Source: Ryuthela nishihirai
Taxonomy: Eukaryota; Arthropoda; Arachnida; Araneae; Heptathelidae
Length of the DNA: 64,000 nucleotides
Assembly (NCBI GenBank): GCA_038380435.1
Contig: JAWZYU010000011.1
Span: forward strand, 88,326,501 to 88,390,500
Direction of reading: 5' to 3'
A model generated the notes under the pieces. That model was not told the DNA's origin, searched no databases, and saw only the letters and a program-made list of their open reading frames with translations. The position numbers and the translations under genes are program-made. Shown here one piece after another: positions 1-11,041 of the stretch; the stretch's first letter is position 1, and the number at the start of each line of letters is the position of its first letter.

Positions 1-1671
1 AACAGTAATTCTTCAATGTCAATAGGGTAAAAATTGAAGATTTAATTTAGTTCTCAGTTTTCTACAATATTTACTTAACATTTAAAGAGTTATAGGAGCT
101 GGAACATGTAGCAGCAGAAGCCAATGTCACAATCTTCCTAAGCATCCCCCCAAATTGAAAACTGAACAAACATTTATACATTTTATGGCACATTTTTGAT
201 AGTGAACTATTTGTTACAGCAGTTGTATTTTAGTTTTTGAAGTAAATTTTAATAAGTAGTGAAAGTTAAATGTTTCAGCTTTCATAATTCTATAAATATT
301 AAATAAATATTGCAAAAAAAATATTTAGAGAAGTTTGCATGAGAACTTCAATTTATCTCCAGCAAATGTTTTCTCGTTCAAAATATTTTCTGTTTGTAAT
401 ACAGTGTATGCATAAATATTTATGGGTTAGAGAGAGGGTGCAAGCTCCCCTCCCTTCATAGAATGTTACTATAATTGGAATATGGAAGTAAAAAAAAATA
501 TGGTTGAATAGAATTGAATGACATTCCCTTTAGCTGCAATTTGATTAATTTACTTGTTCCTCCCCCCATAATTTTTTTCACAGATCTCTGTGTACATTGC
601 TTATAGTTTAGTGCAAGGGTCTCAAATTTAAATGAGTTACTTGTCAATACATGGCAAACTTCATTTTATTTTAAGCAATAATAAACATTACTTACTGTTA
701 CATTTAAATATAAATTACCTTTGGTGTCCAAACAAACTTCATTTCTAGTGGTTTCATATTTGGTTAAACATGATCAATTCCCCATACTCATGTGAGATCA
801 TTGCAGTCAAGCCAAGGAGGTAAGCAACAGTTGGTTACTTTGATAATGAATAGAACATATTTCTGCTCTATGCGTCAGAACATACCAAAGCCATCTCTAC
901 AGAGACGGTCAGATATCACATGACTGTGACCTATCAAAAGAGGCTCTCCACTCTCGCGATGCTTTTCATGTCGCTTGTTCTTGCTGGCTACTGTATGGTA
1001 CTGTTTTAAAACTTTGTTAGTTTTGTAATAGACATAAATTACATGTTTTTAAGGTAGGTGAGCTGGTTTTAAGTAGGGTGAGCTGCTTTGCAATAGTTCT
1101 TTGTTAGGCCTAACCACCATGGCTCAATTCAGAAAGTACTGTGTGCTTCGTTGCAACAGCCAATATAATTGCTATAAAACACCTCTCCATGATGTGGGTT
1201 CCCAACTGTGGCTATGAAAAATACTAAAGTGTTTTATGGCAGTGTGGTTCAGTTGATATAACTAATGATAAATGACATTGCTTTTTGTATATCAGCAAAT
1301 AGGCCTACACCAAATACATTAGATTAATTTTGAATATTAAAGTGTTTAACAAAATATAAGAGTGAAAGATGCTAATATACAGCATTGTTCAGTTCAGATC
1401 AATATAATATTTAAAATAATATTTAATTTATGAAAAATATACATTTTTAATGAGTTTCCTGCATCAGCAAAATAATTTACTTATTCACCTAAAAATATTT
1501 GGTCAAAAACTGGCATCCTATGACGTAATAGAACCTTTTAGAAAGATCTAGAAAATGTGGCACATTCTAGCCAAGTCCCAGAAAATGGTGCAATTCTTGA
1601 ATGTATGATGCAATCACCATGTCCAGACTTGTAAACACCTGAATAATTCCACCCTCCTCTCAGGTACTATC
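1..1671. other. AT-rich spacer, no gene seen
   Basis: The sequence is AT-rich and all six frames are broken by frequent stops. I see no splice-flanked exon, RNA gene or recognisable transposon domain. Short homopolymer and A/T runs are common. Confidence 0.5.
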
Positions 1672-1829
1672 ATGGATGATGCAATCCTCAAAATATTTGC
1701 AAAGTACAACTAAACTTCCGATGGCAACGTTCAAGGCATCCCCTCTCAGAATGGATGATGCAATCCTCAAAAAAATTGCAAAGTCCAACTAAACTTTCGG
1801 TGGCAACGTTCAGGGCATCCTCTTCATCC
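1672..1829. repeat. 79-bp tandem duplication
   Basis: Two adjacent copies begin with ATGGATGATGCAATCCTCAA at 1672 and 1751. They run through matching TTGCAAAGT, CAACTAAACTT and GGCAACGTTCA blocks and differ at a few bases. No coding potential is visible. The repeat belongs to a GC-richer patch (about 1490-2560) unlike its flanks, possibly the remains of an unidentified mobile element. Confidence 0.75.
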
Positions 1830-1983
1830 CTTTGGTGGCCATCTTCAATGACCAACCCATAAACTCATTATTCATCAAAAAGTCCTCCCAATCCCACTTT
1901 ATTAAAAAAACCTCATTTATTAAAACTCTTAGCAAAAGTTCCACCCCCTCACCCTCTGAGCGGCCACCTTGAATGGTCAATCC

Positions 1984-2178
1984 TTCTCAAAATTTCCCTC
2001 GACGGTCATCTTGGATGACGTCACCCAACACGCTGTCGAGCCCCATTTGATTCCATATCAGACGTGATGTGTTACAACATGTTTTGGAAAAGTTCATCCC
2101 CCTCACACCCTTGACTGCTGTTTTTGGACCCATCTCAAAATTTCTCTGTCCAGAGACATCGGATGACGTCACCCGTTG
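1984..2178. repeat. Two diverged copies of a CRE-bearing repeat
   Basis: TTCTCAAAATTTCCCT at 1984 and CATCTCAAAATTTCTCTG at 2131 are each followed about 30 bp later by GATGACGTCACCC (2014 and 2162). The copies are offset by 148 bp. Each contains the palindrome TGACGTCA, the consensus CRE/bZIP half-site pair. Regulatory activity is not shown; the palindrome may be incidental to an old repeat. Confidence 0.5.
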
Positions 2179-3390
2179 ACAGTAAACAGCCCTTCTGGCA
2201 AAACCCGCATTTTCACCCCACTTCAACCCCCTGGTTTGTAATAATCTGAAAAGGGAAATCCAGTTGTTTTAAAAAAGAGGACTGAGCGACCCTTTTGTGC
2301 CATAAGGATTTTGTCCCTTTTCATGGATATTACGTTTTATCACCAATTCACCCTTTGCGCGAAGCAACAAGGATTTAACCCGTTTCAGGTCATGATTCAC
2401 CTTTTACCATCCCCCCGCCGCGTTCTTACACATTTCGTGCCCACTACAAGATTTTGGGTTTTCTCGTTTGAAAATTCTCGGGCTGTCGCTAGTTTCCATC
2501 GTATTTCGAGCTCTGAACAAAGCTCCGTTATGGGCTGTTTCTTTCCAGGTTCTTAAACCTAACCACTCTCATATCAAAGTATCTATCTCATATCAAACCA
2601 CTCTCATATCAAAGTATCTATCATCATCTGTATTAATAAAAACATACGTTTTATTCGTTATGAGACATCTGACAGAAAACGTAACGTATGACAGTCGTGC
2701 CGAAAAATATTCAAATGCGTTGAAGAAAAATCCTTACACCTACCGAAATATGAATATTCAAGTTCAAATCAGTGGTGTAATATTTTGCAATAACACCTTT
2801 TGAATAAAAAAAATTCTTCTGCTTCTTCGAAACTTTTAATTTCATACATGCAGGTTACTGTTTAACTATTTGATTGTTGCATGATGATGTTAATTAATTT
2901 TTCGCTAACATCTATATATTTTTATGTCTGTAAAAATACTTTTAATTTAATCTATGCTAATATTAGAATAACAGAATTCGCTTCATCAGCTTAAGTTACA
3001 AAAGAATGATCTGTTTTATTCCGATACATTTTAAATCCAAATATTTCCGAAATACACAATGAACGTCAGAACGGAAAATGGAACAATGAGATTTGTTCAT
3101 TCTTTCCTCTAACAAAACTTCATCGCTTAGTAGCAATAAGAACGAAATCGTCACAATGTCTTCACCGTCTGTAATATTCCTAAAATTCTTTAGTCGCCAG
3201 GAAACCTTGCCGAGATGGAGGCCTCATCCCTTGGGCATCCCTCATCCCTCATCCCCGAGCCTGCTGCATACCAAAAGATAGGTAAGATATTTGATTTCGA
3301 TCATCCTCAAGTACAACTTCATCGATGTTTGAATTTAATTCTCTTAAGTTTAGGTTCCCCCTTGAGCATTATATAATTAGCCTAAGGGGG
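2179..3390. other. Spacer, no gene seen
   Basis: A GC-richer stretch to about 2560 has short overlapping open frames up to 111 codons with no recognisable domain. A 20-odd base segment containing CTCATATCAAAGTATCTATC is duplicated near 2570-2620. The remainder is AT-rich. Confidence 0.4.
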
Positions 3391-3484
3391 TTATTACATC
3401 ACAATGGCATAATTACAGGGACAGCGACTATGCTAAATGCATAGTCGCTGTTCCTGTAACTATGCCAATGCAATGTGATAATTT
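3391..3484. repeat. Inverted repeat, arms about 43 bp
   Basis: The left arm (about 3391-3433, containing GGACAGCGACTATGC) is followed after 5 bases by a right arm beginning GCATAGTCGCTG. The arms pair almost throughout, with a few mismatches and small gaps. The short loop would allow a cruciform or RNA hairpin. It may be a miniature transposon, but I cannot identify a target duplication. Confidence 0.75.
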
Positions 3485-3765
3485 AATATTAAAAACAACT
3501 TTATTCTATGCATAAATTGAGGAGTAGGAGGTGCTTTAGTTAAACATAATCTCATTTAAGTTTGAATTCGATTAAATGTGTTAAGTTTAAATCTACTGTT
3601 TTAGGAATTCGACTTGTAGCATAATTGCTGTTCATGAAAGAGTTTATATTGTGCAAATCAAATGTGATGATTTAGCGCTAGAATAAATTTTGTTCCATGA
3701 ATTAATATTTGGTACAAGATTGATGTTGTAATGAAAACCAATTATGAGTCAATTGTATTTTCCAT

Positions 3766-3920
3766 GGAGAATTCCCAATTGCAGTTGAAACTACTGAGAA
3801 ATATTAAGAATGCGTTTACTAGATTTAAATGCGGCGGAACAAGCATATAGTACATTAATATTTCTCAGTAGTTCGCATTCTTAATATTTTTCAGTAGTTT
3901 CAACTGCAATTGGAAATCCC
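3766..3920. repeat. Inverted repeat, arms about 47 bp, with internal copy
   Basis: The left arm (about 3766-3813, GCAGTTGAAACTACTGAGAA) is the reverse complement of the right arm (3874-3920, containing CAGTAGTTTCAACTGCAATT). The spacer contains AATATTTCTCAGTAGTT (3857-3873), a direct partial copy of the right arm, so an arm segment was duplicated after the hairpin formed. No coding sequence is visible. Confidence 0.75.
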
Positions 3921-6094
3921 CTATTTTCCTTCAAAGGAAGATAGAGCGCCGGCAATCTTGTTGAGTAAGTAAATCGGAGACCCATTCTTCCTCTCGAAGG
4001 GAATACGAATTTGGTGATTGATTTCTCAATCTGTATATTTTAAGAGTATTTTCTACTTTCTAAGAAGCATATAGAAAGACAGGTACTTTTTAACTTTTTT
4101 CCTTTTAATACTCTTGTAGCAGGGAAAATAACTTTGGAAATGCAAACGGAACCCTGAAAAGAGCATGAGAATGGGTCCGAAAATATAGACATCCTTAGTG
4201 CAAATCTACCGTTTCAACACACGTTTACACTTTACATGTTCATGCATGGAAATATTCCCCACACTCCTAATTTCATCCATGACATTTTAGTTCAAATCTT
4301 AATTGCACTCTGTCTATGAAAACTGCATCGTTCATTGACCAGGTTTGCTTTTTAGCAAAGTGCATATCGCTATTGTGCGAAAAAGCCTCCTCTGCGCCAT
4401 TTTCGCATCGAAATTATCCCCGGAAAGGGACTGTCCCGCAGAAACTGTGTGTTATTGGGGATTGGAATGTTATTGGTTGGAAAAAATAAAAGAAGATGAA
4501 ACTTAGTGATAGAAATGATACACGTTGAATGCCATTTGAAAATCCATGAATGTTGGTGCATGTTACGCTATCACCACCTAACAAATGACGCCAGGATTAA
4601 CATTTATGCTGTTGCAGGTTTCTTTTCACATTACTTCTACTTCATATCACACCGGGTTGAAACTTTCACATAGTCTATTATTCTGTGAAACTCGTATTAA
4701 ACGATACTTTTTTTTTTGCTTGTTTTTCTATTTTTACACTGAAATTTTTTGTTACACCGACACCGTTTTCTAAACCATGCAGTATTCATGCATTTCTTAT
4801 GATATTAACAATTTTCAGTCGGGGTTCCTTCTAACAGTGATTTTCCCCTTTCTAATGTACTTTATTTCCTTTTCTGATGCGATAAAACCATATTCTCTCG
4901 GTTTACTGCTACATACTTTTTTAATTGTGATGAACAGTGTCAGAGGACATTTCAAAATTAGCTGACCGCTTGGAGCTTTTGCAAAGCAGTAAACTGTTGA
5001 AATCCGTCGTTAAGCCGAAAAGATCTCCCCGAAGATAAGATGCCAGCATACGAGTCATTCCGTCGACCTGCTCAGCAAAGCGATTGGGCGCTGCAATTCG
5101 TCATGATTGAAAGCGAATAATAATTTCACTTCGCCATTAGGGTTGAAAAGATTCTTGACGAAGATAAAATTCACCGTTAAAATTCTGGACTTGGGATGTT
5201 TCACTCCGAGTGAATCTTAGTATGTAAAGGTATTATTTTTTGTCTGACACTTATATCCAATTACGCTCTATGTGAGAACATCGATTTTTTGTGACATATC
5301 TATAAGTGCAGAATTCCTTTACTGAGGTCCTATCGCAACATATAAGTCAGAGCAAACTACTCTGTCCTCACCAGTACGAGCCATCGAGATGTCACTGAGG
5401 TTGTGAAAAGGCATTATTGGGGCGACTGTGAAAATTAAGCACAAAATTCGCCGACCTGTGACGTAGTTTGCCCGCTGCGCGTCCATGCTTGTGGATGCGG
5501 CAATCCATCGCTGATCCAACCGTTTGCGATAATAGAAAAAAAATTCCTCAGATCTCCATTAACATACAATTAAGTTAATATTGTGCTTGCATTAGAATTA
5601 AAGATAGATATTTTACGCAACGCAAGCGAAAACGCAAAGGTACCTGCAACGTATAAATTGTTTTCTACTTTTATCATTGCTTACTTTCTATAAAATTCAA
5701 CAGTGTACCAAACTCTTTACAGAATTATTTTTATCCGATGAAAGACAACTGAATATCCGACCTTGCAAACAAGCGTAACGAACACGCATGTACTAACGAC
5801 GGGTCGCAACGCGAAATAAAATTTCTTCACCGTGATGAGTCGTTGGTCTTGTGATCACACGTTCTCCAGTAAATGGAGGAAAAAACGATTTTTAAAACTG
5901 TAAGAGTGTAATATTATGCATCAGTGAATGATATTATGAATTGGGGATACAGCGACAATAAGTATTAAGAATAAAAAGTTTTAAACTTCAGACCAAGTCG
6001 CGTAACGGATATACGGGAATTAAAAAAGTTAGTTTTATTGGTTATTCTTTTGCTGATGCAATCACGATTTCTTTGAGTCGGTTTAGTAATAAAC
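3921..6094. other. Spacer, no gene seen
   Basis: The open frames here are at most 66 codons, none with a recognisable domain or exon-like flanks. The base composition is ordinary for the window. Confidence 0.45.
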
Positions 6095-6137
6095 TCATCA
6101 TCCTCAAGCAGCCATGGGCTACGGAGGTCCAACCAGA
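6095..6137 (-). mobile_element. 3'-end fragment of the RTE-like LINE
   Basis: About 43 bp containing CAAGCAGCCATGGGCTACGG and AGGTCCAACCAGA match the 3' end of the LINE at 50.2-52.2 kb, next to a short CATCATCCTC tract that corresponds to the LINE's trinucleotide tail. This is an extremely 5'-truncated insertion, as target-primed reverse transcription often leaves. The match stops abruptly after CAACCAGA. Confidence 0.7.
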
Positions 6138-6379
6138 CCGGGGAGATGGGTTAATAAGTTTCAATAAGAGGAAGAAGATTATTTCCAAAAAATAAATTAC
6201 CCGCCAAAGGTCGATGATAGGTATTTAATAAAGTGATATGCTTATTAATATGGGTTTTTTTTAATGAGGGGGTCGAACTTTCGATAAGCCTTTTAATTAA
6301 GGGGGCGCATATTAATAAAGGGGCCGTCATTTTTGATAAATTTTTAATTAATAAGGATTTAAAAATCTCATTTATAAAT

Positions 6380-6870
6380 ATTCGCAAGTTAAATTATAAG
6401 AAATAAAAAATTCGAGAGTTTACTTATAAAGAAATAAAAAATTCGTAGGTTAATTTATAAGGAATAAAAAAATTCGTAGGTTAATTGACAAAGAATAAAG
6501 AAATTTGTGAGTTATAAAAATGTCATAAGTGAATAAAAAATAAATACAAGAAATAGAAAATTCCCACGTTAAATTATAATAAAAAATAAATTCCGGAAAT
6601 ATAAAATTCGCACATTAAATTATAAGAAATAAAATTGTTAATTTACAGGGACTAAAATATTCGTTGGTTAATTTACAAGGACTAAAAATACGTAGGTTAA
6701 TTTACAAGAAAAAAACAACATTTATAAATATTCGCACCTTAAATTATAAGAAATAAAAATTGCGAAGGTTAATTTACAAGAAAAAATAAGTTCAGGTAAT
6801 ATAAAGTTCGCATGTTAAATTATAATACAAAATAAATGCCGGAAAAATACTAAAATTCCTCGGTTGTTTT
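6380..6870. repeat. Degenerate AT-rich tandem array, unit about 40 bp
   Basis: The block AAATTCGTAGGTTAATTTA followed by CAAGAAATAAAA or variants recurs about a dozen times with roughly 35-42 bp spacing. The units are diverged, with changes such as GTAGG/GAGAG/GCACG and TATAAG/TACAAG. No coding or RNA gene signal is visible. Confidence 0.7.
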
Positions 6871-7075
6871 ATAATGATCAGTTATTTCTACTTCATCCAC
6901 CTTTCAACTCTCTAAGAATACACCACCCTTGGCAAAATGGATTAATGCGCTGTGTAAATGCTCTGGTAAATGTGAGGGTCGTGCAATCTAGTCCCACTGT
7001 GCGAAATAGTGTTTTTTTTTAAATATAGATGTGTGTTAAACACTAGATGGCACCAGAATTAGGTGGAATATTTCG

Positions 7076-7395
7076 GAATTTTGGATGATGGCGGACGTTA
7101 GAATTCAAAATGGCGAACTCTGAACTTTGAATTATTTTGGGAATTTGTGGTGATGTCAGGATTCAAAATGGCGTATATTAGAATTCAAAATGGCGGACTC
7201 GGGACTTTGAATTTTTTCGGGAATTTGTGGTGACGTCAGGATTCAAAATGGCGTATATTAGAATTCAAAATGGCGGACTCGGGACTGAATTTTTTCGGGA
7301 ATTTGTGGTGACGACAGGATTCAAAATGGTGTATATTAGAATTCAAAATGGCAGACTCAGGACTTTGAATTATTTCGGAAATATGTGGTCAACAT
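7076..7395. repeat. 80-bp minisatellite, four copies
   Basis: Successive units, marked by TCAGGATTCAAAATGG at 7156 and 7236 and a variant near 7314, are 78-80 bp apart. Each unit contains two copies of ATTCAAAATGGCG or variants, the run GAATTTnnTCGGGAATTTGTGG, and in some units TGACGTCA. The middle copies are nearly identical and the outer copies more diverged, as in arrays that homogenise from the centre. Confidence 0.85.
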
Positions 7396-7619
7396 GGCGG
7401 ATGTAGGGAGTTTTTAATAAAGGGGGACGACCCTAAGGGGTTAATGAATGAGTTATGAATATTAATTATGCATATTAATAAGTTATTAATAAAGGGGAAG
7501 TAGTGGGGACGCATAAGAGGGCGTGGTCAGTTATGAATATTAATAAGGAGCGTGGTCGATGACGTCATAGGGGGAAAGCACTGCATGGTGGGACTGGAAT
7601 GGGACTATACTATTTGCAT
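7396..7619. other. TTAATAA-rich segment
   Basis: TTATGAATATTAAT and related strings recur and are interspersed with GGGG runs and GCGTGGTC (twice). GATGACGTCATAGG at 7558 contains another TGACGTCA palindrome. The texture resembles 6220-6330 (ATTAATAAAGGGG), suggesting both segments derive from one larger unidentified repetitive element that encloses the arrays. Confidence 0.35.
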
Positions 7620-7755
7620 CTGATTGTGAGTAAGTCAGGTAGGGACTGATTGTAATAAGTGAAGTAGTGACTTAGTGTATGCAGCCGATTGTAAGTGAGG
7701 TAGTGACTGAGTGCATTTAGCTAATGGTGAGTAAGTGAGGTAGTGACTAAGTAAC
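7620..7755. repeat. Irregular GTAAGTGAGGTAGTGACT repeats
   Basis: GTAAGTGAGGTAGTGACT occurs near 7691 and 7732, with diverged relatives near 7633 (AAGTCAGGTAGGGACT) and 7659 (AAGTGAAGTAGTGACT). Spacing is 26-41 bp. This is a degenerate tandem repeat without coding content. Confidence 0.6.
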
Positions 7756-9013
7756 TGATATGGAGTATATCTTATTCTAACTATGATGCTGAATTCGAAT
7801 CTTAAAATTTGCACGCAAGGGTAATCCTAACAGAAGATTTCGCAAAGAAACTGACCTTCGAAGTGTCCTTCCAGATCAAGTAGAGGTCAAGGCTGGATCT
7901 GTAAGTGCTAGAAACATGGCAATTGGTACTTAGAGATGTTTTGGTTTCCATCTTCTAAACAATATTACGAATTTGATCAGTCTATCAAATTTAAATCTAT
8001 ATATGCTAGATTTGAAAATTGATGCCTGTGGGTATTTTCTTTTCTATATCTTAGAAATGTTTTGCAATTTCTGATCCATTGGATTCCTTGAAGTCAAAGG
8101 TGAAATTCCTCCTTGTACTAGAGAGGTCAGATTTGGTGCGCAGTGGTTCTTCAGGTTACAGATCTCAGAGATGTTAAGAAATTTCAGACCCTGTGTCATG
8201 TTCACGGCCAAATAGCGATAAGGGTGATGGTCACGAAATCAAGAGGTGCTGAACATCATTCTTATGTGCAATTTTGATTTCTCGTATAAAATATAAGTAA
8301 AGAATAGAGAAGTGGATAATAGAATATATTTATGTTTATATAAGCAATAATTTCAATAATGTCATTGTAATGTTTGTCAAAATATTTCAATGTGGTTGCA
8401 ACTAAAAATAATCAAAATAGAAGGACATAATGTGATATATATCATCTATCTATCTATCTATTGTACACTATCTATTAAATAACAGTTAATAAAAATTAGA
8501 ATTTGAAATGGGAATTGACCAAAAATACACAAAGTAACATAAAGTATTATTAACTTCATTTCAAATTTTAATAACTAATATCGTGCTCTATACCACCTAA
8601 ATAACCTGTTACTTTAATATGAGATTCAAAAGAGCTCACAAAATGCAACAATCTCACAACACAGTTTTTAAAATTTTTACTTCCAATAGGAGGTTCCTGT
8701 CCACTGAGATATTGTTCGATGCGAAGATTGTTGAAACTTTGCCCCGTCTTCATCTTGGTGATGAATCTTCGTGCACAGTATTTGCATGCTGAGCGAATAT
8801 TGCAATTTGCAAACGATGTATTTGCAATAGGAATTTTTAATTTTGCTTGTGGAGAATAATGATCACGAGCTTTATACTGGCACTAATCATTCCTCCTACC
8901 TCCAGGGAGTAGTGGAAAAATAACACTTTTATTTTAAGAGATAAAAAAATAAATTTTGTGCTAAACAGATACTAATAAACTATTATTATTTACATTTTCC
9001 CAATCACCTATTG
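7756..9013. other. Spacer with a short ATCT microsatellite
   Basis: No gene is seen. A (ATCT)n microsatellite of about five units lies at 8442-8461. From about 8760 onward the sequence resembles 9230-9500, an old duplication described in the findings. Confidence 0.4.
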
Positions 9014-9211
9014 CAGTGGTTCTTAACCTTTTATGCTTCACGTACCCCCTGGAAATGTGTATGTAACTGGCGTACCCTTTGTATAGATAGATAAAACTAT
9101 AGTTATAGTATAGCAATGGTTGTTTTTTGTTTGTTACCAGATCTAGTGAGTTTTGAGCTCTCACGGCGTATTCCCAAAAATTTTATCGCCTATCCCATGT
9201 TGAGAACCCCT
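9014..9211 (+). mobile_element. hAT-like MITE, copy 1
   Basis: The element starts CAGTGGTTCTTAACC and ends GTTGAGAACCCCT, giving imperfect terminal inverted repeats of about 14 bp of the CAGTGGTTCTCAACC type widespread among hAT MITEs. The interior is shared with the copy at 10834-11041: GGAAATGTGTATGTAACTGG, AGATCTAG, GAGCTCTCACGGCGTA. It has no coding capacity. I could not read a clean 8-bp target duplication. Confidence 0.75.
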
Positions 9212-10144
9212 AATCTACTAGTTCCAATTTCCACAGTTTGACACCAATAAATGCGGAGAATGATGAAAATTCCAATTGCGACCTCTAACGAAGGAATAAG
9301 TAGGAAAATATTGAGGTTTCAATTAAGTTTTGCAAACGACGTACTTGTTATAGAAGTTTGAAATCTTTGTGGTAGAGTGTGATGTGCAATCGGTTTTGCA
9401 CTTGCAACAATCATTTGCCCAATTACCCCTATGTGATGGAGAGAGGAAGCATTTTTTTTGTTTTAATACATAATTGAGAATTTTTTTAGATTTTATGGGT
9501 ACAGAAAAAATATTATAATTTGCATTTACGCAATCAGAAGTTGGTTTGAATTTCCAATACTAGACGATGCTAAAATTGGGAAGCAAATTTCATTCCTTTG
9601 AAAACGAAGATCTAATATTCACGAAAGGTGATATATTGTTCTTCTAGTTGCAAATTCTGATCACAGTACGACAAATGGTATTTGATTCAGAACACCCTGA
9701 AATCATTCTGGTGACTCAATTCAAGATTTTGCGAACAATAATTTTTATAGCAATAGCTGTACGAAATCTGCAGATTCTTATTCGCAATTCATTCATATGA
9801 AACATAATTTTCTTGCAGCCTGCGACAAGAGATCCGTTCTAGAGACTTTTTTCCCCAGTTTCCGGTTCAAATAAAAATCCAACTTTAAATCAGTTAACAA
9901 TTATTACCCCCAATGTACTAAACTTATTAACCATTACCCTCTTGAATTTGTAATTTTGAACTTTGAAGTTAAAAAAAAATGACAAGTGAATTGCCGTTTG
10001 GGTTCTCATTAAAGAAATATATATAAATACCACACTATATATTCGTACCTTAAAAGTTCGGTGTAAATCCGCGCTTTTTGCAAGCTTTTCTACATAAATA
10101 CAATTTATTTATTAGAAGAAAGAGTTATGATAGATTAAAAGAAA
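9212..10144. other. Spacer with an old duplicated segment
   Basis: No gene is seen. 9320-9540 shares a string of blocks with 8800-9010 (GCAAACGAnGTAnTTG, AATCATT, ATTTnCATTTnCnCAATCA), and a weaker third copy may lie near 9725-9800. Confidence 0.4.
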
Positions 10145-10812
10145 TTACCTTTCAACTGGGTAGCACTAAAGACGAAGTTGGGTTGTTTTACCGCTAAGCG
10201 GCACTTTTTGCACACCATGGGTGGTCACCACCAGGTGACCTGGCCATTTTGCCAGGTCACCTGGACCCCGAAAGCTCAGAGAAGGTTGGGGGAGGGGACC
10301 CACTGGAACAGCTGTTGGGAGACAGATGGTAGTCTCCCGTCAAGGCCATCCAGCGTGTTCTTTAACGTGCATGCTGGACCCCGAAGGCTCAGAGAAGGTT
10401 GGGGGAGGGGACCCACTGGAACAGGTGTTGGGAGACAGATGCTAGCTCCCCGTCAAGGCCATCCAGCGTGTTCTTTAACGTGCATGCTGGACCCCGAAGA
10501 CTCAGAGAAGGTTGGGGGAGTGGACCCACTGGAACAGCTGTTGGGAGACAGAGGGTAGCACCCCGTCAAGGCCATCCTGCGTGTTCTTTAACGTGCACAG
10601 GGTATGGCTCTCCTGCACACGGGGTCACGGCTTAACATCCCATCCGACGTACACCGGCTTTTCCAAGCCCATCGGTGTCTCCTACTGACCTACCGTGGGC
10701 AGGGTGGGGAATTTTTTGGAGATAAATCTCAACGCTAACCCAGCTGGGACTCGAACCTGGGAACTACAGTTTAAGAGCCTGGTGCGCTACCTATTGAGCC
10801 ACCCCCGCCCGG
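10145..10812 (-). mobile_element. tRNA-derived SINE (family A) with internal expansion
   Basis: Read on the minus strand, the head near 10812-10735 carries an A-box-like GGCTCAATAGGTAGCGCA and an exact B box GGTTCGAGTCC, the two internal RNA polymerase III promoter blocks. The body has GGGACGTTAAGCCGTG and the tail has AAAGTGCCGCTTAGCGGTAA, both shared with the copies at 49.4, 52.5, 60.1 and 63.5 kb. The body is lengthened by three 113-bp tandem units, making this copy about 670 bp against about 380-420 bp elsewhere. It is non-autonomous and would depend on a LINE reverse transcriptase. Confidence 0.85.
10261..10599. repeat. 113-bp tandem triplication inside the SINE
   Basis: CTGGACCCCGAAAGCTCAGA starts at 10261, with the same block at 10374 and 10487 (AAGGCTCAG and AAGACTCAG variants). 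Each unit runs through CCCACTGGAACAG, GGGAGACAGA and GTGTTCTTTAACGTGCA. The spacing is exactly 113 bp both times, and only scattered substitutions separate the units, so the expansion is fairly recent. Open frames across it are SINE read-through, not genes. Confidence 0.9.
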
Positions 10813-10833
10813 TAAATACGTAACACTTTAGAT

Positions 10834-11041
10834 CAGTGGATCTCAACCTATTATGTTTCACGTACCCCCCTGGAAATGTGTATGTAACTGGCGTACTCCT
10901 TGTACAGATAGATGAAACCATAGTTATAGTAAACAATGGGGATGAAATAAAACACTCACTTTGTTACTAGATCTAGCGACTTTTGAGCTCTCACGGCGTA
11001 CCCACAAAAAATTTACCGTGTATCCCACGTTAAGAACCCCT
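10834..11041 (+). mobile_element. hAT-like MITE, copy 2
   Basis: This element is the same as 9014-9211 and in the same orientation. It starts CAGTGGATCTCAACC and ends GTTAAGAACCCCT. It differs internally by substitutions and a short insertion (GATGAAATAAAACACTCAC). It sits 21 bp beyond the SINE head at 10812. Confidence 0.75.

Noticed and set aside
5319..5519. 66-codon minus frame near GC-richer DNA
   Set aside because: No recognisable domain, no exon flanks and no second copy in the window.
7076..7395. CRISPR array
   Set aside because: Units are contiguous 80-bp tandem copies without unique spacers, and the context is a eukaryotic genome.
10178..10635. Open frames of 126 and 78 codons
   Set aside because: They lie wholly inside the SINE and its 113-bp triplication, with no start or splice context.
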